This document shows positions 14,401 to 23,500 of a DNA stretch of 64,000 nt, one piece after another (position 1 is the stretch's first letter; each line of letters starts with the position of its first letter). Made by a program: the position numbers and the translations under genes. The notes beneath the pieces were generated by a model that was given only the letters and a program-made list of their open reading frames with translations, was not told where the DNA came from and searched no databases. Location of the stretch: assembly GCA_013350335.1 (NCBI GenBank), contig CM023541.1, positions 63,491,413-63,555,412 of the forward strand, given 5' to 3'. Source of the stretch: Chimonanthus salicifolius (taxonomy: Eukaryota > Streptophyta > Magnoliopsida > Laurales > Calycanthaceae).

Positions 14401-14868
14401 ATCAAATGACTGTTGATCGGTAAAAATGCCGGACACCTAAATTTTTTGTATCAGTCAGTCTAAAGAGTATGTCCTCCAGTTTAGTTTGGTTTTGTGCCTT
14501 ACAAACACGTCACATGCTTCCTCTAAAATAGACATTTGGCAAATAAAATCCTTACCCATCATTAATCAGTGAAAAAACTAGCCAAAAGATGAAGGAGCGA
14601 GGGGGTGGAGGAGAAAGATTAACCTGGTTATGTTCATGAATCCGTAGCTTCCGATAAACTTGCCAACCTCAAAGTCGTCTGGGTCCAAAATCAAACTCGC
14701 TTTTAACGATGGAAACCTGAAGCCATGGCTCTGCTGCTTCGAGACATTGCTGGAATGGCAACCAAATCTACCGAGAAAAGAAGTTCTGCAATGAAATGGG
14801 CTCTCGATTTTAAGCATTTTCCATGAATTTGCTGCCATGCATACGCTATCCAAAGCTGTAATTAGCAT
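1314..14868 (-). CDS. Plastid-targeted protein-kinase-fold protein, likely pseudokinase (12 exons, 438 aa)
   Basis: Exons, in transcript order: 14868-14624, 11564-11436, 11355-11298, 9746-9666, 9064-8993, 8914-8667, 8557-8486, 5682-5566, 3801-3720, 3246-3200, 1588-1507, 1397-1314. All introns are GT-AG, the phases agree, and the joined frame is open for 1317 nt. Residues 1-58 are rich in Ser, Arg and Lys and look like a chloroplast transit peptide. A kinase fold follows: a weak glycine-loop-like stretch (66-81), VIFK with the lysine at 144, HQSLGP (from 267) where HRDLKP is expected, RDLAF (293-297) in the DFG region, then a C-lobe ending near NPDFRQRP in the last exon. The Asp of HRD is absent, so catalysis is doubtful. 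The C-lobe wording (GAGWELL, NPDFRQRPTAEAVLNH) resembles the kinase part of plastid-lipid-associated protein 14, but no fibrillin domain follows. I recognise this as a conserved plant family annotated as protein kinase superfamily; its substrate and role are unknown to me. Confidence 0.9.
3720..3801 (-). other. Exon 9 of the kinase-like gene (no long open frame marks it)
   Basis: This 82-nt exon is easy to miss because no long ORF covers it. Read on the minus strand it gives IYEAGLLFTYLAFVPFCEAG followed by TMDGLSLQ. It is flanked by TATACAG at the acceptor and GTAAGC at the donor. Its phases join exactly to exon 8, which ends GATGATAT before GTGGGT, and to exon 10, which starts CGGCTT. It supplies C-lobe helices between the activation segment and the terminal helices. 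Confidence 0.9.
4234..5244 (-). mobile_element. 5'-truncated L1-type LINE in the kinase-gene intron
   Basis: Minus-strand frames, broken by stops and shifts, carry the zinc-binding region typical of the end of plant LINE reverse transcriptase ORF2, with pieces such as NPKIWSSKAPPRVISFLWAA. The element ends in an A-tail, seen as a T run at about 4231-4240. It is flanked by near-perfect 11-bp target-site duplications: GTACCTTTCTT at 4223-4233 and GTGCCTTTCTT at 5245-5255. It lies in the same orientation as the host gene and is a dead, 5'-truncated copy. Confidence 0.85.
7430..7690 (+). mobile_element. Possible RNase H remnant of a LINE
   Basis: The plus strand reads like the start of the plant LINE RNase H domain (WLPPPK then KL.FD), followed by a stretch resembling the GLKLC segment. 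It is full of frame breaks. No boundaries or target-site duplications were found. It lies in the intron between exons 7 and 8 of the kinase-like gene. Confidence 0.35.
8281..8389. repeat. CA/GCACAT-rich low-complexity tract
   Basis: Repeated GCACAT units followed by CA-rich sequence run directly into the TA microsatellite. Open frames reading HMHMHM or TCTCTC across it are artefacts of the repeat. Confidence 0.8.
8391..8454. repeat. (TA)32 microsatellite
   Basis: An uninterrupted run of 64 nt. With the neighbouring (GA)10 at 8459-8478 it sits only a few to about 90 nt inside the intron that follows exon 7 of the kinase-like gene, whose donor is at 8485. On the transcript this reads (TC)n then (TA)n immediately after the splice donor. 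Confidence 0.95.
8459..8478. repeat. (GA)10 microsatellite
   Basis: A perfect dinucleotide run beside the splice donor of exon 7. Its length is probably polymorphic. Confidence 0.95.
10380..10580. repeat. ATCGGCCGATAT-family dispersed repeat, copy in kinase-gene intron
   Basis: Many overlapping copies of ATATCGGCCGATAT-like palindromes. The dense core opens near AGGGGTCGAG and closes with CCGAATTTTAAACCCCT, so it has short AGGGGT/ACCCCT ends. A related weaker patch lies at about 11165-11255. No coding capacity is seen. Confidence 0.7.
13690..14140 (-). mobile_element. LINE RNase H-domain fragment in intron 1 of the kinase-like gene
   Basis: Minus-strand frames give a broken RNase H-like domain typical of plant non-LTR elements. 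It starts WSPPDKEEFKLKFD near 14110 and ends ANAVADALAK near 13735. Stops and frameshifts separate the parts. Target-site duplications were not found, so the limits are approximate. Confidence 0.65.
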
Positions 14869-16059
14869 GATTTAATTCTTCTTCTTCCCCTTCTCTTTGG
14901 TAGCAACAGAGATCGTAGAGAGAGAGGGTGTTTGTGAACGGTGTTACTTTAAAGTTTAAACATTTGGATAAGGCCATAAGTGTCGGGTAATCGGGTAGTG
15001 AGCAGTGACCCGGTGAGTGACAGGTGGAGGTCAGGTGACTAGGTGAGGCACTTTCTAGCATATTACAAATTCGAAGCCAAACGTACTTCGAAATTTTTCT
15101 TATCTATTTCGGATAAATATATACATTTTTTAATTTAATCAGTTTTTATTCTTAGTTTATTAGTAATTTATTTTTAAATTGTTTATATTAAAAATATAAA
15201 TTACTATTTTATTATTTTCAATTTATAAATATTATTTTTCCATTTCTACAATTTCATTTTCTATTTTGTAAAACGAATTTTTATACATTTTTTTTTAAAT
15301 TAGAAAATTTTGTCAAAATGTCAAAACAACGAAAAACACGGAAGCATTTTATTTCACAGATAAAAATGACAACTATACTTCATAGAGTTGAAAAACTAGT
15401 TGTTTATAATTGATATATTAAAATAATATTATAATATTTTTCGGGATATCATCGGCTAATATTAATACTAAAGTGTTTTTAAACTTTAAATTTTGTTATT
15501 CTAATATTAAAAAATCTAAAATTTATAATATTTAAATTTAATTAAAAAAAATTATAGTTAAATATATAAATGAAAGTGACAGTTAAAATAAATAAAAAGT
15601 ATTCAGGATTTGAGTGGTATGAAAAAGTTTATGAGCTTAAATAGATAAATATATATATATATATATATATAATTGATAACAAATAAAAATAACTATAATT
15701 AGATAATGTTATCATCAAATGATTTTTTACAGTAAAAATGTGAGGAAAAAAAAAGTATTTAAAAATACTTAGTACGAGGATCAATTATAAAAAAATATCT
15801 TAAAACTTCAAACAATATTCCATTCTGCCACTGCCAAAAGAGAAGAAACCCGGTATACACCCTTTTTTGGGATGTAGAAACTTGAAATTGAAAGCGACAG
15901 CGTCATTCATAGAAAAAAATAAAAAATAGGATCTTAAACTATTCCAAATTTTGCGTCTAAGTTCTAACCTTCTTCTCAGTCATGAATTCTCGAGAAAGGT
16001 CAAATCCAACCTAAATCAAAGCCAAAATTTTCAATTAGATTCAAGTTGAATCCAACCAT
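14869..16059. other. Upstream region of the kinase-like gene
   Basis: Directly upstream of the start codon at 14868 lies a moderately GC-rich stretch up to about 15060, which would hold the leader and core promoter. From 15065 to 16059 the DNA is very AT-rich with a short TA run near 15648-15670. No gene is seen. Confidence 0.5.
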
Positions 16060-16399
16060 AGGGCTGCAACTCGGGTCGGATTTTGACCAACTTGCATGAC
16101 CTGACCCGATAAATGATACGGGTCGAGTTGAGAATTTCGAATCAGCAAGTTAGACCGAGTTGAGAAGATAAAACTTCGTATGGAATTCGAGTCGAGTTGG
16201 ATTGAAGATTTTATAAGTTAATCAAATCCAAACCTACCTAACCTGATATGATCCGACTAAAATGGATTCAAAATGCGGGTCAAATCAGAATTTGAGTTAA
16301 TTTGGGTTAGAGTTCAGATCGGGTCGAATTTCATAAATATCAACTCAGATTGAATTGGATTTTAAAAAACTCGACCTATCCAAACTGAACGAGAGCCCT
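16060..16399. mobile_element. Mutator-like MITE between the divergent genes
   Basis: The element begins AGGGCTGCAACTCGGG and ends GAGAGCCCT, giving short inverted ends. It is flanked by a 9-bp near-identical target-site duplication: TCCAACCAT at 16051-16059 and ACCAACCAT at 16400-16408. It has no coding capacity. The GGGTCGAGTTG-type interior resembles the element at 59416-59844, so the two may be one family. Confidence 0.65.
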
Positions 16400-16885
16400 A
16401 CCAACCATATAACGTTCAGACTCTTTTTTTAACTTCTTTTTTGTAAATATTTGATAAGAAAAAAAAAAAATTTTACATGTGAATTTTTTTTCTCTCTTAT
16501 TTTACAAATGCGAAGCAAGTGTTGAAACTTCATTTTAATTGTAGTTATGAATCCTTATATTAATTTTGTATTCAGAAAGTGTCAAAATTTTATTTTAAGT
16601 TATTGGATAAAATCTATAGAATCTTATAAAATATATTGTTACGAGAAATATTATTTTATAAATATATTTGTATTAAAATTATAATTATTTACCTTATATG
16701 GCTTTAAAATATTTTAAATTTTATTTGTCTTAATAAGCATCGTCATTTCTCGCGGAGAAAGAAATTTTCCTCTGTACATTTGCTCCTAAGATTCTCAACC
16801 AAACACACAAAAATCGTCGCCTGGAGAAACCCCAGTGGAAGAGAAAACATGCAGAAGGAAAACCAGTGAAGAAGCTTCCCTTCGT

Positions 16886-16990
16886 CCAAACGCAGAGCCA
16901 GTCTACCCACTTTCATGAATTCACCGACCAAACGCAGTGCCAGTCTACCCACTTTCATGAATTCATCCACCAAATGCAGTGAGCAGGTGC
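16886..16990. repeat. 42-bp tandem repeat, about 2.4 copies, upstream of HSFA1
   Basis: Copies start at 16886, 16928 and (partial) 16970 with the unit CCAAACGCAG...TTTCATGAATTCA. The first two copies each contain TTCATGAA (16912-16919 and 16954-16961), which matches a minimal two-unit TTCnnGAA heat-shock-element core. Confidence 0.85.
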
Positions 16991-17481
16991 TTACCTCTCA
17001 GTGGCATATCCGATATTTTCGCAAACTAAGAGTTCCATTTCGTTGCTCACCTCATACAAAACCTAACGGCGCTTTTGGTCCTCGCATTTCTCCGCGCCAG
17101 TTCGTTCCCGTCGTCGTTTCTTCTCCTTTTTCTCCTTTTTTTTTTTTCCTCTCAAAAATCCCACTCAGGAATCTGTACGACACTACGACTCCCTTTCCCG
17201 CATCCTAGGGTTTCTTCTGTTCCCCTCCATTTTACAATCAATCAAACAAATCTCCCAATCAATGCCTCTATCCTTTGATTCCTGTTATTTCAATGGTCCA
17301 TGCTTCTTCCCTTCCTCTTCTGCTATTTTTCCACCGCTTAAAACTTAAAACCTTTTCCATTCCATAATCTCAGCAAAAAAATAAAGGAAAAAAGAGAGTA
17401 GAAACTGAGAAGCTTATCTAGTATCGGTTTGATTCCTTCTTTTTTTTCTTTTGTTTGATTTGATTGGAACGGAGTGGATCG

Positions 17482-17496
17482 ATGCCTGTGATTTGA
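17482..17496 (+). promoter_or_regulatory. Minimal upstream ORF in the HSFA1 leader
   Basis: ATG CCT GTG ATT TGA sits 32 nt before the HSFA1 start codon and in another frame. If the transcript starts upstream, ribosomes would meet this ATG first. Whether it affects translation is inference. Confidence 0.5.
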
Positions 17497-17513
17497 TATT
17501 GGATCGGATTGAT

Positions 17514-20500
17514 ATGGACGGAGGCCATGGAAACCCAGTTCCGAACCCGAATGCAGTGGCAAATGGTCCGCCGCCGTTCCTCAGCAAGACATACGACATG
17601 GTCGATGATCCTTCAACAAATGACACTGTGTCGTGGAGTCCTACCAACAACAGCTTTGTTGTCTGGAAGCCGGAGGAGTTTGCAAGGGACCTTCTTCCTA
17701 AGTATTTCAAGCACAACAATTTCTCCAGCTTTGTCCGCCAGTTGAATACCTATGTGAGTACCTCTCTTCTCCTGCACCACATCACCCCCCTACTTTTCTT
17801 TTCCTTGCAATATGAAATTGACATGCTGATTGTTATGGTTTTGGCATGTCTGTTAGTGATAGTGATGCATTGTGATGATATGGACTTGTCTTATTGTATG
17901 TTTGACTACTATGAATCTCAAGAGATCAGAATATTTTATATTCAGAAAAGTAGAGATTTTCCTCCAAGCATTCAGAAGGCACTGGATTAGGAGCAAATAT
18001 GTTAGAAAATGGGAGATTCTAAGTTGAGGGAAGGGAGAGAGGCAGCTTGTCACTTGGAATTCACTTCATAGTTTAAGAGTTGGGAAGGCTTTTAGGTCCT
18101 GTGACCATTACTTCTCTCTGCATTTATGAAAAGCTGCAAATGCAGCATTGGTATCATTTGATGTGCACATATTTGTAGTGGCCAAACCCATACCACCATA
18201 TTAGATCCCCAGGCATGTGAAAAACTCCAACCAATCGATGAGTGGAAATTTCGTGATTGTGATATCATCATTCTAAGAATGTCTGACAGTTCTCTCTCTC
18301 CCTCTCTCTAAGAAACCTAGAAAGGATGGTATCTTGTTATTTCTTTTAGGGTATGTTCATTTGTTCCATTTTGCTAATAGTGTCTACTTTTGCGGGGCCC
18401 AATTGGATGCTTGGTGGTCACAGGGAGGATTGGAATTTGTAGTAGCTATTGATAGAGTTTCATTCCCCTTACAACTCATGTATTACGTTTTCATTTTGGG
18501 TCACTTTACTAGGAGGTATTCCCCTATCTACCCTCTTTCCCATCTTCTCTCTACCTTTCCTTTCTTCCCTGTAGTCCTAACAACATTTTCCCTTTTACAG
18601 TCTAGGCTTTCAATACATGCATCTACTTTGGATTGAGTGGGTCCCAACCGTTTAAGATCCGTGGTTTATGTAACTTTTGTATGGTCAGTTGTAACAAACC
18701 TAGAGAAGGGTGATTAGTGGAAAGGAGAAGTAGGTTGCTCTAGAAGCTATCTACAAAGTTGGATTGGAGTATGGGGAGGTTGGAAGAGATTTGTAGGGAT
18801 GGGTTGAGATTCCTAGTTTGTAGGTTTTGTAGTGAATTTGTTTCATTGATGTTTTAGGGTTCTATAAAAGTAAACTGATATAAAACTAATCATTCAAAAA
18901 ATAGGAAGGAAAAGAAATAAGCCTTCCTAGAGATTTAAGTCTAAAATGCATCTAGGCAATCCTTGAAATATCCCAAATTGGCAGTGTTAGGCTTCCAGTT
19001 GCACATTTATATGCATGTGCTTAAGAGACACTGGAAGCAGCTTTGATATGTTGGATCTCCCCTGTTAACATTCGGTGGTCACAGCTGTACTTTCATTTAT
19101 TTGTCAAACTGTGGACTCGCATAGTTGCATCTCTTTTCACTACCATTGAGTTTGAATTCAATGTAACAGCCTCTTCATTTCATACACAGACAGCATTTTT
19201 CAAAGACTGGTAGAAAATAAAAGGCATAAAAGACGTAGAAGTTGAATGGGCAATCACTAGTGTGAGAACTATATTTGGAGAGATAACTTGAGGTTTTAGT
19301 TGGAGTTGGGCTTTACCAATTCTCCACATTGGGACCTCATTTAGAAATGTTGGATGTGGCTGAATTGTGGTATTTTTGCTAGCTTAGAGGGATTGTTTTG
19401 TCAAATTGACTTAGTACTTAGCTTATTGGGTGAGTCATGTTTGGGGAAAAAATGAGAATCTTGTTTGTGCATTAGATAAAGATTTGTGTTGCCATATATA
19501 TATATTTATGATCTAATTGAGATTTTTTGTATTGATCCATGGTCAGAACTTATCTAATGTGATTCAGACAATGCTTAGTCATGCTGTCCTATATAAAATT
19601 ATTCCATGGCCAAACCAATTTGGAAGAGCAGGTGTGTAGTCAATTTTGTTGCTAGTGTGGTTGGCATGTGTGAAGCATGCTCTGCAGTTGGTAACTTTTT
19701 TTTTCACAAAATATCGCTTCTCCATCGATGTTGGACATTTTATTTTTATTCAGGATTCCCAGTACAACCTTTGATTTATGTGCCCTTGGAACAAGAGCCA
19801 TGGCACAGTTTGAAGTGTCAACATCTTTCAACCATTTTTGGTTTGTTAAATAAAATATATGAGGACCACCACTGCAAGTAGTACTACACCTTTGATTGTG
19901 AATTTTTTTTTTAGTTGATGACAATTTTATTAAAGAAAGAAAAGAATACAGCAAACACAGAGCAGGTGAACCAGCGCTAGAAAACAAAAAACAAACCAGC
20001 AAACACAGCCATAACAAACAGGGAACGTTTCAACCATGACAAACACAGCCTTTGGTTGTGAATTATTGATTGCTCGAACCTTGCGAATCACATTAAAGTA
20101 GGATACTCCAAATTTGGAGATCACAACCAAATTCATGAATTGAGAGGGGATGGGGGTAAGAAGAGGGAGTGGTTTCTTCTTCGTGCTTGTCTCAAACATC
20201 TGTAGAACAACTCCCAACTAGAATTTTTTGCTCTCTTTTGCAAAGTGGGGCGAATTATGGATAGTTTTATACCTTTTGATTGTGAAACAGGGAAGCAAAG
20301 AGGCTTCCCGTTCGTCCAATTTGACGTCAAAGTAGAGGCGTCTTGTGCCATGTATCAGGTGAATGAAAGACTTTTTATGGCTGGGAGGTGTTGCAGAGAT
20401 ATTTCTATAGCCCTTTTAGATGTGGATCATGCAGTTGTGGCTTTCACCACTCTAAAAGAAAGAGACAGACTTTGTTTCAAATGACAAAAATTCTGGGATG

Positions 20501-23500
20501 CGTCAATATTGCTGAGTCAGTGACATCGATGGATGGACTGGAAATTTGCATGGGATCCCAATTTCTACTAGGATTGAAGAGATGAAAATATTGTTCTACG
20601 GAAGCATTATCTTTTCACTCGTTATATGGCGGTGTAGAATGACCACCTCCTGTTTTGAAAAATCTGAAGTTTGACATTATTGGTCCAGAATAGAGATGCT
20701 TTGGAACACCAGTTTTGTGAGGAAGAAATTAATAATTCTGTTTTTGACCTCGATTGTGAGAAGGCCTCTGGTCTAGATGGCTTCCAAATTACCTTCTTCT
20801 ATACGTTTTGGGAAGTGCTCACACCAGAACTTTTTAGTTTCATTTAGTGTTTTCATGAAGAAAGGATACTTTCTAACATATGGTTGCTGCTTTTGTAGTC
20901 CTAATTCTTAAGAAAGAAAGGGCTGAGGAGATTTGAGATATTTGCCCGATTAGTTTGTTTGGAAGTGCATATAAAATCCTTGCTAAACTTCTTGCTTCAA
21001 GGCTTCACATGGTTCTGACCGAATGCTTTTGTTGTGGGTCATCAAATTCTTGATGGTGTCCTTGTTGCCCAATAGAATCTCCACTTTAGCAAAATTTATG
21101 GCCAGCAGGGGTTTTCTGTAAGTTGGATCTCAACAAGGCATATGAAAAGGTGGATAGGGATTTTCTTTGGTATATACGACAAATGTTGGGTTTTGGAGAT
21201 AGATGGAGGAGTAGGATCAGAGAATGTAAATATACCCTATTATCATAAATCGGGGCATCAAGGACTTTTTTCAGGCCTCAAAGGGCATGATAAATGGACC
21301 CTATTTCCCCATTTGTTTTTGTTTTGGTGGCCAAAGCTCTTAGCTGGATGCTAAATCAAGCAATCTTTGCTGGTCTTATTGGTGGAATCCCTGCTGATAA
21401 CAGTGACTTGCAGATTTTGCACCTCCAGCATGCAGATTATATACTTTTATTTATTGTAGAGCTGATTTGGAGCATATCAGAATTTTTTTTATGAAGAAAT
21501 CCAAGATCCCCACCTCTCCTTGAGTTACGAGGGCATTGGGTAAGATCCGGATGCTCCCAACCCCCTACAAGCCACATGTATTGGGTTACTACGGGACTCG
21601 AACTTGGGATGTCTGGTTCTTGAGCCAGAGGCATGCCAAATGAGTTATTCCATGGGTGGAGCATATCAGAAAGGTAGTTATTAGGTGCTTTGAAGCTTTA
21701 TAGGTTTGAAGGTTAATTTTTTGAAATCTGAACTTTCTTTTTCTCTTGCTACCTGCCTTGGCCTTATGGTGGGCTGCTGGTCACTTATCTGGGTGTGCCT
21801 CCAAAAATGGGCAGGATAGTGAAAAATATGTGGGACTTTGTAATTGAAAGGCTTGAAAAGCATCCTTTGAATTGTAAGTGCAAGCATTTGTCTCTTGTAG
21901 AGTGACTTTAATTAAATATGTTCTTTCTAAGCTACTAATCCATTTCTCATCCCTGTTTAGGTGTCTGGTGGAGGTAATTAACAAAATAGAGGTCATAGAT
22001 GATCAGAAAAAGAAATCCATTTGGTTAGCTGGAAGACTGGTTGCCACCCAGTTATGCATGGTGTACTTGGCATTCATCTTTTGAAGCTGGCAACTGTGGG
22101 ATGAGTCAGAAGGGCTTTGGAAGATCATTGTTCACCAAAATACTGAATGGATGGTGATGGCTAGCACCCATAGTTGGAAGAGCAAGCATTTGTCTCTTGT
22201 AGAGCGACTTTAATTAAATCTGTTCTTTCTAAGCCACCAATCCATTTTTCATCCCTGTTAGGTGTCTGGTGGGGGTAATTCACAAAATAGAGGTCATAGG
22301 GATTCCTGGAAGGGAATGGATGACCAGAGGAAAAAAATCCATTTGGTTAACAGGAAGACTAGTTGCCACCCAGCTATGTGTGGTGTTCTTGGCATTCATC
22401 TTTTGAAGCTGGCACCTGTGGGATGAGTCAGAAGGCCTTTGGAAGATCAATATTCACCAAAAATACTGAATGGATGGTGATGGCTAGCACCCATTGTTGG
22501 AAGAGCAAGCATTTGTTTCTTGTAGAGTGACTTTCTAAGCTACCAATCCATTTCTTATCCCTGTTTAGGTGTCTGATGGAGGTAATTAACAAAATGGAGG
22601 TCATAGGGATTCCTATGGAAGGGAATGGATGACCTGGGAAAAAAATCCATTTGGTTAACTGGAAGACTAGTTGCCACCCAGTTACATGTGGTGTACTTGG
22701 CATTCATCTTTTGAAGCTGGCAACTGTGGGATCAGTCAGTAAGGCCTTTGGAAGATCATTGTTCACCAAAAATACTGAATGGATGGTGATGGCTAGCACC
22801 CACAAGCTGCAAATGGTAAATGCTCCATCTGGAAAGGCATTATGTCTGCAGTCCAAGATTTTCAAGCAATCATCAGATATTGAGTGGGCTAGGGGAATAA
22901 GATCAGGTTCTGGAATGATTCTGAATGAGTGTCTTCCCATCTATGTGGTTGGTAGCAGCTAATAAAGATTGATGCAGGACAACTAATAGGGTGACCCTAA
23001 ATGCCTAATGTGATCCGTAAAAAAATTAAAAGGGATGAAAATAATGCACCTTAAATCTAATGTGGGCTGAAATTAGATTTCAATTAATAAATGCAATTAA
23101 TTAATATAAAATTACCACATAATTATGCAAGTATCCTTAGATTCCAATGTGTGAATGGAAATAAAGGGTTCAAAATTAAATGAATTAAATGTCATATGGG
23201 TTAATAAGCTGGAAACTTAGGCACATGAGATTTTAAATGGGGTTTTGATTGAAATAAAACTAAAGGGGATACAAATGGGATAAGGGAGGTCACGGATTAT
23301 ATGGGTTTCTTAAGGCTACGGCTACGGCAGTGGTGATGGATTTATGGGAAGTAATAGCGAAAGATGAGGGAGAAAAGGGGGCTTGCGGCAAAGCTGTAGG
23401 GCTTAATGAGGGAAGGCGACACTGGTTATAAAGATTCGGAGGGGTAGCAATGGCTGTATGGGCTTGGGATGGCCTCGGAAATCCAGGGAGGGGTGGCGGA

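Larger units (their letters stand above)
16400..17513 (+). promoter_or_regulatory. Upstream region and 5' leader of HSFA1
   Basis: AT-rich sequence gives way after about 16740 to GC-richer sequence with C/T-rich tracts (17100-17450) typical of a plant leader. A 42-bp tandem repeat lies at 16886-16990. A four-codon upstream ORF (ATG at 17482, stop at 17494-17496) precedes the HSFA1 start out of frame. The transcription start is not determined. Confidence 0.5.

Noticed and set aside
17451..17513. Upstream in-frame extension of HSFA1 by 21 codons
   Set aside because: The extension begins with TTG, not ATG. The first in-frame ATG is 17514, which fits the family start.
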